The translations under genes and the position numbers were made by a program. The notes beneath the pieces were generated by a model, which did no database searches, was not told the DNA's origin, and worked only from the letters and a program-made list of their open reading frames with translations. A stretch of 44,170 nucleotides of DNA from Chitinispirillales bacterium ANBcel5 (GTDB lineage: Bacteria > Fibrobacterota > Chitinivibrionia > Chitinivibrionales > Chitinispirillaceae): contig JARUKZ010000033.1 of NCBI GenBank assembly GCA_029688955.1, positions 1-44,170 on the forward strand, written 5' to 3'. Of the stretch, positions 23,826-31,556 are shown one piece after another (position 1 is the stretch's first letter; the number at the start of each line of letters is the position of its first letter).

Positions 23826-25481
23826 ATGAAAAAACAAATTACCATCACCACCTCTTTGCTAATCGCTCTTAGTGCTCTATCTGCTTACTCTTATGTACTT
23901 GAACCCCTATGGGCTATAAACATGGGATACGCAGGATTCCCCACTGTAGCAGGTATTGTAGTCGATTCAGATGGAAATAGTTTTATCACAGGGCAAATTG
24001 ACAATTATATCGATTTTGATCCGGGGGAGGGAAGTGCTGTTTCCTCGAATATAGGCAACAGACCCGATATATACTTAGCTAAATACTGCCAGGATGGAAC
24101 GTATATCACCCACCAGGTCTTTGGAAACAGAGAAGAAATCCGTAGTGAACACCTTTTTTTGGATAAAGATGAATCTATCTTTGTCATAGGAAGTTTCTAT
24201 GAGTCAATTTCTTTTGGCACAGACAGATTAATTGCAGAAAATGGCTCAGACATATTTGTCTCGCAATTTGATAAAAACGTAAACTCTGAGCGGTCTTTTT
24301 CCATCGGTGGTCCAAACGGCAATGACTATGGGAAAACAATTGCGGTAAACGATAATGGAGATTTTGCAATATCTGGTATCTCTCACTCAACCAGTATAGA
24401 TGTTTCTCCTGGTTATGATAGTTTGTTTGTTGAAACGTTATGTAACGGGTGTAGTTTTTTGGTTAAATACAATAGTGACCGGGAAGTGTTGTGGGCAAAT
24501 GCTATTGATGCTAAAATTATGAGTTTGGAAATGGATAACCATGGAAATGTTTATATCGCTGGAATATACAACGGAACAATTACACTCGAAACCGATACTT
24601 CATCTGTCACACTTCAAAGCAATGGGCTTGATGATCTGTTTTTTGCAAAATATACACCCGGAGGAGAGGTTATGTGGGCTCAGTCCTTAGGAGCACACGG
24701 TGTTGATCATGGACTCAAAATTTACCTTCTGGATGACTCTATAATTATTGGTGGCAGGTTTTCGGGAACAGTGAATTTTGATCTCAAAGGGAACGTAGCC
24801 CCCCTCAGTACAAGTGAGAGAAATGGAGAGGGGTTTGTCGCATGCTATTCTAAGGACCTGAACCTTAAATGGGTGCACCCAATCGGCGCTCCATCTGTGA
24901 TGAGTTCTTCTCGGTTTCATGTAACTCATGATCGTAAGGGAAATTTATACCTTTCAGGTAACAACAGTAGACTCTTTGTAATAAATGGAGATGGGGATAT
25001 CCAGGCTGATACAGATCTTGGTTTTGTACCATCGGGCCTGGCTGTGGATAATGATCAAAACCTTCTTATTGCAGGCAGTTTCAGCGGAACTGTGGATTTT
25101 AATCCCGGCTCAAATCCATTGACACTTACATCCAACGGTCCACATGATATTTACATTGTAAAGTATGATGTGGTTGCTGAGAAAAACAGTATAGGAAAGA
25201 GCATAAACAGTGCTAAAGAGAAGCCACTGAGTGTAAAAGTTGCTAACAGAAATATTTCGGTTAACTTTATGTTAAACCGACCGTCGCAGGTAAAAATAGA
25301 GATGATCGATCCAATGGGAAAGCTAGTGTACCGGTCAGATGACATGTTTCTTAGGGCCGGTGCCCACTCGGTTGCACTGTCTGCTACTGCTTCGGGTAGA
25401 AAGCAGGGTGGGGGATTATATATCCTAAGATACACAATTGATGGAGTAAGGGGGAGTGCGATTCCATTGGTATTACGGTAA
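23826..25481 (+). CDS. Secreted SBBP-type beta-propeller protein with sorting domain
   Basis: A 551-aa exported protein. A signal peptide ends near ALSAYSYV. The body is a beta-propeller of about seven SBBP-like repeats with the pattern D-xx-GN-x-F-ITG-x-ID-FDPG and DIYLAKY (FDPGEGSAV, GTVNFDLKG, GTVDFNPGSNP). The last ~85 residues form the C-terminal sorting-type domain (IDPMGKLVYRSDD, ending IPLVLR) also seen at 2235 and 30099. The binding partner or function is unknown. AGGGG precedes the ATG by 8-9 nt. The stop codon is followed within 15 nt by a purine-rich tandem array. Confidence 0.82.
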   Translation: MKKQITITTSLLIALSALSAYSYVLEPLWAINMGYAGFPTVAGIVVDSDGNSFITGQIDNYIDFDPGEGSAVSSNIGNRPDIYLAKYCQDGTYITHQVFGNREEIRSEHLFLDKDESIFVIGSFYESISFGTDRLIAENGSDIFVSQFDKNVNSERSFSIGGPNGNDYGKTIAVNDNGDFAISGISHSTSIDVSPGYDSLFVETLCNGCSFLVKYNSDREVLWANAIDAKIMSLEMDNHGNVYIAGIYNGTITLETDTSSVTLQSNGLDDLFFAKYTPGGEVMWAQSLGAHGVDHGLKIYLLDDSIIIGGRFSGTVNFDLKGNVAPLSTSERNGEGFVACYSKDLNLKWVHPIGAPSVMSSSRFHVTHDRKGNLYLSGNNSRLFVINGDGDIQADTDLGFVPSGLAVDNDQNLLIAGSFSGTVDFNPGSNPLTLTSNGPHDIYIVKYDVVAEKNSIGKSINSAKEKPLSVKVANRNISVNFMLNRPSQVKIEMIDPMGKLVYRSDDMFLRAGAHSVALSATASGRKQGGGLYILRYTIDGVRGSAIPLVLR

Positions 25482-25482
25482 C

Positions 25483-25760
25483 GGAGTCGCGGAGAGGAGC
25501 GGGGGAAAGGGAGAGGCTACACGCGGAGACGCTGAGTCGCGGAGAGGAGCGGGGGAAAGGGAGAGGCTACACGCGGAGACGCTGAGTCGCGGAGAGGAGC
25601 GGGGGAAAGGGAGAGGCTACACGCGGAGACGCTGAGTCGCGGAGAGGAAAGGAGAGAGGAAGAGGTTACGCGCGGAGGCGCGGAGACGCGGAGAGAGAGG
25701 GAGAAAGGAGAGGCTACACACGGAGGCACGGAGACGCAGAGAGAGAGGGGAGAGGAAAGA
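25483..25760 (+). repeat. Purine-rich tandem repeat array A
   Basis: Three essentially identical 50-bp units (25496-25545, 25546-25595, 25596-25645; each begins GTCGCGGAGAGGAG) are followed by about 115 bp of decayed units. The core GAGAGGTTACGCGCGGAG is shared with arrays at 27062 and 37090. There are no spacers, so it is not CRISPR. Confidence 0.9.
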
Positions 25761-26094
25761 GAATTGTTCAGGAGATGGACGCTACTCTTTACTCTCTTTT
25801 CTTCATAAAAGCACTCATTCAGTTCCCCAAAAAATCTGTAGAGATTTTTTTGAGTTACAAATAAAAAGTATTCCACTGATTCATTGTCCCTTCTGAGTTC
25901 AAACACTTAATGCATCATTTAAACAAATCAACCACTAAATATTGTTTGTAAAAATAAAGGCTGCGTTTATCTCCTGAACGTGGTGCAAAAAATTTCGGTT
26001 ATTTAATACAGGTGATACCCACTGCGAATTTTTCGCCTGAATACCTCTATTTTCTTTTCGTATGAGACGGATATGAACGTCGTAAGTACTTGTG
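25761..26094. other. AT-rich spacer upstream of the PEP-CTERM gene
   Basis: No gene with support; the frames seen on the minus strand are shadows of the repeat. The region ends in the sigma-54-like promoter. Confidence 0.5.
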
Positions 26095-26110
26095 TGGCAT
26101 GCAGTTTGTA
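26095..26110 (+). promoter_or_regulatory. Sigma-54-type (-24/-12) promoter of the PEP-CTERM gene
   Basis: TGGCATGCAGTTTGTA matches 14 of 16 positions of TGGCACGNNNNTTGCW (counting the four free positions), with GG and the downstream element at the right spacing. It lies 63 nt before the ATG at 26174. PEP-CTERM genes in other bacteria are known to be under RpoN and PrsK/PrsR control, which supports the reading. Confidence 0.6.
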
Positions 26111-26173
26111 TTTCTTAACCATAGGATCATAAATTTCACTCAAAAAAGAAAAGTTTGCTTGGAGGTAGTTATT

Positions 26174-26989
26174 ATGTTTAAGAAAACAATGTATACTGTA
26201 TCTATCGCACTTTTAGTGTTAGTTAGTGCTTCTGTGGCACATGAACCTGATCCCTTTCTCGATAGAGTACATTCCAGTGGACGTACAGAATTTGAACTGG
26301 AGAAACTATGGACTGGTGTACAGTTTGGAAGTGGTGGTGGAAATGTGAGTACAGTTTTGGAATCTGTAGAATACATGTCTATGGTAACCGGAGCGGGGCA
26401 GCAAAATATCGAATTTGGATCAGGCGATGGTTCGATTTGGAATTCCATCCCAGCCAGAGCATCTGCTAATGTATTTAATTATTCTGTAAGTGATCAGTTC
26501 ATCTCCACCACCAATGCAATACCGTCATCCCTGTCACCTGGGGCCTATTCTGGTCTGAGTGTGGGAAGTTTCGTTTACACTATCGAGGCTGAGAATATCA
26601 CAACTATTGATCTTAAAATGGGCGGTGGCCAAATTGCAAGCACCACTATCAGGGGGCGCGCACAAGGTGAGGCACAGGTTATGAGTTCATTTGCGCTGTA
26701 TGATGAGCAGGATCCTCTTTTCCCCGTTCTTCTTGATTCAGATACCAGATCACTTTCTGCTCAATTGAACAGACCTGGAACTATTATAAGGCGATGGTAT
26801 GGGGACTTTAATGTGGGGTACGAATTTGCCCAACCCTTTTCAGGCACCTTGGTTCTTACCGGTGGTTTTTCAAATTTCTCCACAGGTACTGTTCCATATG
26901 CTGCCGCACCTGAGCCCACTCTGATTATTTCCCTTGGTGCTTCATTAATTGGACTATTTGCTTTAAGGAAAAAAAGAGAAGAATGTTAA
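26174..26989 (+). CDS. PEP-CTERM sorting-domain protein
   Basis: A 271-aa exported protein with a signal peptide (ALLVLVSASVAH) and a low-complexity beta-rich middle without known domain. The C-terminal PEP-CTERM tripartite signal is clear: PEPT at 246-249, a hydrophobic helix LIISLGASLIGLFAL and the basic tail RKKREEC. Such proteins are processed and probably surface-attached by an exosortase; a candidate exosortase is encoded 14 kb away (41170-42648). The start at 26174 is chosen for GGAGG about 8 nt upstream; the open frame reaches back to 26090 but that part is leader. A terminal Cys after the basic cluster is unusual. Confidence 0.88.
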   Translation: MFKKTMYTVSIALLVLVSASVAHEPDPFLDRVHSSGRTEFELEKLWTGVQFGSGGGNVSTVLESVEYMSMVTGAGQQNIEFGSGDGSIWNSIPARASANVFNYSVSDQFISTTNAIPSSLSPGAYSGLSVGSFVYTIEAENITTIDLKMGGGQIASTTIRGRAQGEAQVMSSFALYDEQDPLFPVLLDSDTRSLSAQLNRPGTIIRRWYGDFNVGYEFAQPFSGTLVLTGGFSNFSTGTVPYAAAPEPTLIISLGASLIGLFALRKKREEC

Positions 26990-27061
26990 GTAGGTGCATA
27001 GGTACTGTGGGTTTGGGGGAACGCAGAGTTTTGACGGCACCCACTGTAACTCAACAGTACC

Positions 27062-27500
27062 TTGAAACCGCAGAGACGCAGAGAGGAAAGGAGAGAGGGA
27101 GAGGTTACGCGCAGAGACGTGGAGACGCAGAGAGGAAAGGAGAGAGGGAGAGGTTACGCGCAGAGACGCAGAGACGCAGAGAGGAAAGGAGAGAGGGAGA
27201 GGTTACGCGCGGAGACGCAGAGGCGCAGAGAGGAAAGGAGAGAGGGAGAGGTTACGCGCGGAGACGCAGAGGCGCAGAGAGGAATGGAGAAAGAGGGAGA
27301 GGTTACGCGCGGAGACGCGGAGGCGCAGAGAGGAATGGAGAAAGAGGGAGAGGTTACGCGCGGAGACGCAGAGGCGCAGAGAGGAAAGGAGAGAGGGAGA
27401 GGTTACGCGCAGAGACGTGGAGACGCAGAGAGGAAAGGAGAGAGGGAGAGGTTACGCGCGGAGACGCAGAGAGGCGGAGAGAGTAGGAGGAGAGGAAAAG
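27062..27500 (+). repeat. Purine-rich tandem repeat array B
   Basis: About eight units of 49 or 51 bp, each starting GCAGAGAGGAAAGGAGAGAG and ending in GTTACGCGC(A/G)GAGACG. Two units carry a 2-bp insertion (GAATGGAGAAAGA). Decayed units reach about 27620. The array starts about 70 nt after the PEP-CTERM gene stop. Long open frames through it (167 and 192 codons in different frames) are a by-product of the repeat and not genes. Confidence 0.9.
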
Positions 27501-27684
27501 GAAATAGTTACACTCAGCGGCGCGGACTAAAGCTGCGCACTGATTCAGTTTCACTGAGCGGAAAAAAAAAGGATAGGTTTACACACAGAGGCGCAACGAT
27601 CAGAGAAAGAAAAAAGATAGTAAAGCAAGCAACTGTATAGTAAGTATCTGCTGTCGGAATTCTATAAAAAAAGATTTTTGCTTA

Positions 27685-27733
27685 TAAAAAAGTATACCCC
27701 CTCTGCGGGTAACCCAGTAACAGAGAGGGATAC
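27685..27733 (-). terminator. Rho-independent terminator of the TPM/nucleotidyltransferase/LemA operon
   Basis: On the minus strand, GTATCCCTCTCTG pairs with CAGAGGGGGTATAC (one bulge, one G-U), followed by a T-run (complement of 27685-27691). It lies 7 nt after the lemA stop. Confidence 0.75.
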
Positions 27734-27739
27734 GGGTAA

Positions 27740-28318
27740 TTAAAAGGACACTTCCGGTACTTCACTTGCCTCGGGGGCAGCTTCAAAGTAAGCGGCTTGC
27801 GGAAAATTGGCGGCAAAAAAACTGTAAGGGATTTTCCTACGGGTGCCATTAAATTTCCCCACTGCTTCATTGTAGCGTCTGCGTTCAACAGCAAGTCTGT
27901 TCTCTGTTCCGGCCAACTCATCCTGTAGTGCAATGAAGTTCTGGTTAGCTTTAAGGTCCGGATAATTTTCCACTACAACCATAAGGCGCGAGAGTGCTGA
28001 AGTCAACTCCTGATTAGCATCAATCATCTCCTGTGGCGAACCGGCACCAGCAACACTTGCCCGTGCTTCAGTCACTCTGGTGAGAACATCACTTTCGTGA
28101 TCTGCATATCCTCGCACAGTCTCAACCAGGTTTGGTACCAGATCCATTCTTCGCTGCATCTGGTTTTCCACATTAGCCCAGGATCTTCTCACCGATTCCT
28201 CAAGCTCTACAAGGCGGTTGCGCCACCCTATAGCACTTCCACCTAATATCATAACAAAGATCATAAGTGCGGCAACGGCAGCACCTATACCAATAAGGAT
28301 TTTCTTTTTTCCGTTCAT
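27740..28318 (-). CDS. lemA: LemA family protein
   Basis: A 192-aa protein with one N-terminal membrane helix (about 7-30), the LemA motif NRLVELEESVRRSWANVENQ and a long coiled-coil helical body (RMDLVPNLVETVRGYA, YPDLKANQNFIALQDEL, RRRYNEAVGKFN). The function of LemA is not settled; it is often found with TPM-domain proteins, as here. Its ATG overlaps the stop of the nucleotidyltransferase gene (ATGA), with GGAGG at the right distance. Last gene of a three-gene operon. Confidence 0.95.
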   Translation of the reverse strand: MNGKKKILIGIGAAVAALMIFVMILGGSAIGWRNRLVELEESVRRSWANVENQMQRRMDLVPNLVETVRGYADHESDVLTRVTEARASVAGAGSPQEMIDANQELTSALSRLMVVVENYPDLKANQNFIALQDELAGTENRLAVERRRYNEAVGKFNGTRRKIPYSFFAANFPQAAYFEAAPEASEVPEVSF

Positions 28319-29049
28319 CTATTTCCTCCATGATTATCTGACTTTTCAATGGCATTAATTATCGTTTTAACTGCTCTTGCATAGTTTACAAACTGTGTCT
28401 CTAACCGAGACGTATCTTTGTCTGAACAAGCTTTGGCAACCTCCTGAAAAGGCGTGCCTGAAATTTCATATGCAGATTCTATAGCTTTAAACAGCTCATT
28501 TCTGTTAAATGGAACTTTTTCCCCTTTAAGCATCAGCAGTCCACGGAAAATCGGTGCATAGGCTTTAAGAGACAGTGATGTTAATTGTAGAAGGCTTTTC
28601 CCGTTTTTTCTGGCATACGGGAACTCCTGTAACAGATGAAGCCACTTACCTTTAAGCTCTCGTTCCACCTGAATGCGCAAATGTTCCTTTTGAGGTGAAA
28701 CCGTCTCCAGAACATCTTCACCGTAAATCACACGGTAACAACCCTTCATATCGAGAAATTCAATGGGGTAGGAGTCAAGTGAATTAGTGATATACTCTTT
28801 ATCCATGATAAAGGGAGTACTAAATCTTTGACGCAGCAATTTGGCCTGCAGATCAGATGATTTCGCCACAAGTTCCACATCCATTGAACTGAGAACGATT
28901 AATAGGTTTATATCGGACTTTTTAGGGTCAAAATCGCCCCCTGCAGCACTTCCATACAGAATAACAGAGATAAGGTCTTCACCGTAGAGCGACTTGTAGG
29001 GCTCTACAGCGGTTTTTGAGTATTCAACAGGATCTACTATGTTTTTCAT
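28315..29049 (-). CDS. Nucleotidyltransferase-fold protein
   Basis: A 244-aa protein with an N-terminal NTP_transf_2 domain (GSAAGGDFDPKKSDINLL, about 33-50) and a helical C-terminal half. The canonical G-S...D-x-D motif is changed: D46-I-N48 has Asn in place of the second metal-binding Asp, so catalysis may be lost or altered. It has GGGAG 6 nt upstream of the ATG. It lies between a TPM gene (14-nt gap) and lemA (4-nt overlap), so it works in that membrane-associated operon. The substrate is unknown. Confidence 0.82.
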   Translation of the reverse strand: MKNIVDPVEYSKTAVEPYKSLYGEDLISVILYGSAAGGDFDPKKSDINLLIVLSSMDVELVAKSSDLQAKLLRQRFSTPFIMDKEYITNSLDSYPIEFLDMKGCYRVIYGEDVLETVSPQKEHLRIQVERELKGKWLHLLQEFPYARKNGKSLLQLTSLSLKAYAPIFRGLLMLKGEKVPFNRNELFKAIESAYEISGTPFQEVAKACSDKDTSRLETQFVNYARAVKTIINAIEKSDNHGGNR

Positions 29050-29063
29050 GTTTTACTCCCAGG

Positions 29064-29825
29064 TTAAAATGAACGGGACGAACCGCCTCCACCGCTTAAG
29101 CCGCCACCGAAACCTCCACCAAAACCGCCGCCGAAACCGCCCCGGCTTCCATAGCCTCCTCTTCTGCCACCAAGCATCCCGCTCATAATCATAAAGAACA
29201 GAAGCGAACGACCAAATGGAGTACTCACCATAATGATAAGAAGAATAAGAAACAGTATGATTGAAAATGGAGATAGTTCAACGTCTTCTTGTGAGTGACT
29301 GCTGCGAATATGTCCCCGGGTTGGAAGGGATAGGTTTATCTGTTTTTCTTCTTCAACAACCTTCGCGATCTCAATTGCTAAGGCTAAAAACCCTGCTCCA
29401 TAGTTACTTTCTGAAAACTGTGGGACTCCATAATGGTCGAGCATCCTACCCGTTCTGGCATCATTGAGGTACCCTTCAGCACCATACCCAACTTCGATTC
29501 GCACTCTTCTGGGATCGAGTGACAGCAGGATTAAAACCCCCTCATCGCTGCCTTTTGAGCCGATTCCCCATCTTTCATACAAAGCAGGTGCATACTCATC
29601 AATGTTGTTATCTCCAATTGATGGGACCGTGGCAACCACCAGTGCAAAATCGGCCTGTTCCCATAGAGCCTGGCTGATTCTGGAGATAGCAGTAGTCGTG
29701 GAATGATCAAGAACCCGTGCGTAATCTCCCACTGCTCCGGATGGGCGTGAAGGGTATTGGGAGGCAAACAAAAGTGTTACTGAAAAAAGAAGCAGGAGAA
29801 TTGTTTTGGTGAAAAGTAGTTTCAT
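29064..29825 (-). CDS. TPM-domain (YgcG-like) membrane protein
   Basis: A 253-aa protein with signal peptide (LLLLFSVTLLFASQ), an exported TPM domain (about 25-150, with ALYERWGIGSKGSDEGVLILLS and VEVGYGAEGYLND-like core), a C-terminal membrane segment (about 180-215) and a Gly/Ser-rich tail (GGFGGGFGGGFGG...). First gene of the operon with the nucleotidyltransferase and lemA. I start at the ATG at 29825; an in-frame ATG at 29843 is possible, and neither has a clear ribosome site. TPM proteins have been linked to photosystem repair in plants and to membrane functions in bacteria. Confidence 0.92.
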   Translation of the reverse strand: MKLLFTKTILLLLFSVTLLFASQYPSRPSGAVGDYARVLDHSTTTAISRISQALWEQADFALVVATVPSIGDNNIDEYAPALYERWGIGSKGSDEGVLILLSLDPRRVRIEVGYGAEGYLNDARTGRMLDHYGVPQFSESNYGAGFLALAIEIAKVVEEEKQINLSLPTRGHIRSSHSQEDVELSPFSIILFLILLIIMVSTPFGRSLLFFMIMSGMLGGRRGGYGSRGGFGGGFGGGFGGGLSGGGGSSRSF

Positions 29826-29972
29826 TTGGATTTCGGGACCCATATTGTTTAGATGTGATATGTTCAGATTTGAGCAAGAGGTATAAAAATAGCATTTGGC
29901 GGCTGAAAATACTAATGGGGGGGGAAACGGGGCAGGCAGTTAAAGCCAAATCAGTGAACAAACAGCCGCCTT

Positions 29973-29999
29973 TAGTATGATTTTTGCAAACTCATACTA
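29973..29999. promoter_or_regulatory. Perfect 8-bp inverted repeat between divergent genes
   Basis: TAGTATGA (29973-29980) and TCATACTA (29992-29999) with an 11-nt centre. It lies between the divergent TPM operon and the secreted protein gene at 30099. It could be an operator. Confidence 0.35.
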
Positions 30000-30098
30000 T
30001 CTATTCTCTTTTTTTTCACCAAACAACTAAAGTCCCTTAAATCATTTAATTACCTGGTCCCATTCAAACCCCACCCTTTTATAAAAGAAGGAGCAGTT

Positions 30099-31439
30099 AT
30101 GTTAAAGGTGTCATTTTTAAAACTGGTTGCCCTGGCTATGGTATCTTTATCTTTAGGTGCTGGCAAAGAACCTCAGTGTGTACACGTTGAGAATTCCTAT
30201 CTTCGTATTCAGGCCTATGAGGTTTATGCAGGTGATTGGATTGCCGATTATCAGCAAACCTTCTCCTATGATGAACAGTGGCGAGTTTCAGGAATTCAGT
30301 TAAGCGGTATGATGTATCCATATGATGACCAAAGGATTGTGTATTCCTACAGTGATAGATTCAATCAGCACATTTCGCTTTTCTATGATAAGTCTTTTGA
30401 TGAGTGGAATCTTAGTACTTCAAGGAGCATTACTATTGAAGATAATCTTAAGGATACTATTATAACTCAGGAATGGGTTGATACAGGATGGGTTAAAACC
30501 GGTCATGAGATATATCACTATTCCAAAACAGGTAATCGCATTTTTGAGGAGCGGATGAGAAAAGTTAACGACACACTCGCGCTTAGATTAAGAGCTAATA
30601 GTGAATACGATTCAAACGATAGCCTTATTTACAGGCATGCGTATACATTTAATCATTCAAGGTTTCAACTGGAAGAGATCGAACAGTTTAGATGGTACAG
30701 TGATGGCTTAGTCGATTCTGTAAAAATGATAAACCATACAACTGGGTTTTATCATGTTGTATGGTACAAATATACTTTAGATGAAAAGAACAGGGTAATT
30801 GAGCAAATAGCGAGTATTAGAGATACTGCAAACGCTAAATTTAAGAAAAGGTCAAAAGAGGTAACAGAGTACATTGAATCAAAACCTTATCCGGTAACAC
30901 TACGTACAGTATACACCAAAACCGATTCGGTATGGCAGCCTGATTACAGGTCAAAAGATTTATCCTTTCATCATGGACATACAAAAACTTTTTGGAGTTA
31001 TACCGATACTGCATGGAATTATTCGGAGAGAAGAACGTCACTCTTTGATTGTCTGGGTAATATTTTGAGCGAAACAACAAGCTACTATGATCCTGCAATT
31101 GGATGGGTATATTTAGAGAGGCAAAGATATGACTACTATTATATACCAAAGCCTGAACCGCTCAGATCAGTAGCCAGAGTAAATGCACGGGGAGATAATT
31201 TAAAGGTAACAGCAGCTTCGGGGGTGATACATGTAACTAACTTGCCTTCAGAGCATATCAGTGCTGAAATATTTGATCTAAGGGGTAGAGCACTGAATAT
31301 GGCCAAACAAAGTAGTTCCGGGCTTAAGCATACGTATGCTTTGAAAAACCAGACGTTGCCTTCCGGAATTGTCGTTTTACGGCTCAGGGATGATAGTGGG
31401 CGAGTGATTTATAACCAGCAAATAAGGGTACTGCATTAA
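30099..31439 (+). CDS. Secreted protein with C-terminal sorting domain
   Basis: A 446-aa exported protein. Signal peptide: LVALAMVSLSLGAG. The middle (about 30-350) consists of repeated strands with aromatic and Asp/Ser residues (WYSDGLVDSVKMINHTTGFYH, SYTDTAWNYSERRTSLFD), reminiscent of YD/wedge-like repeats, but no family is certain. The last ~80 residues carry the same domain type as the GH74 protein (EIFDLRGRALN, ending NQQIRVLH). AGAAGGAG precedes the ATG by 7 nt. Monocistronic, with a long hairpin after it. Confidence 0.78.
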   Translation: MLKVSFLKLVALAMVSLSLGAGKEPQCVHVENSYLRIQAYEVYAGDWIADYQQTFSYDEQWRVSGIQLSGMMYPYDDQRIVYSYSDRFNQHISLFYDKSFDEWNLSTSRSITIEDNLKDTIITQEWVDTGWVKTGHEIYHYSKTGNRIFEERMRKVNDTLALRLRANSEYDSNDSLIYRHAYTFNHSRFQLEEIEQFRWYSDGLVDSVKMINHTTGFYHVVWYKYTLDEKNRVIEQIASIRDTANAKFKKRSKEVTEYIESKPYPVTLRTVYTKTDSVWQPDYRSKDLSFHHGHTKTFWSYTDTAWNYSERRTSLFDCLGNILSETTSYYDPAIGWVYLERQRYDYYYIPKPEPLRSVARVNARGDNLKVTAASGVIHVTNLPSEHISAEIFDLRGRALNMAKQSSSGLKHTYALKNQTLPSGIVVLRLRDDSGRVIYNQQIRVLH

Positions 31440-31452
31440 CAAACTGCATGGA

Positions 31453-31496
31453 ATTCGCGCTATACTCTGTTTCAAAACAAGAGTATAGTTGCGAAT
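31453..31496. terminator. Long hairpin between convergent genes
   Basis: ATTCGCG-CTATACTCT (31453-31468) pairs with AGAGTATAG-T-TGCGAAT (31480-31496): 16 base pairs with one bulged T and one G-U, loop 11 nt. There is no T-run. It is probably a shared transcription stop or mRNA 3' stabiliser. Confidence 0.5.
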
Positions 31497-31556
31497 CTGT
31501 TTTCGTAGACTACAAAACTGAAATGATCCTGCGACTCTAATATTTGGCTATAAACA

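Noticed and set aside
25496..25645. Possible CRISPR array
   Set aside because: Units are directly adjacent with no variable spacers, and there are no cas genes; the same holds for arrays B and C.
26983..27640. Two long overlapping open frames (167 and 192 codons) rich in Arg, Glu and Gly
   Set aside because: They are translations of the purine-rich tandem repeat in different frames, without a ribosome site or family.
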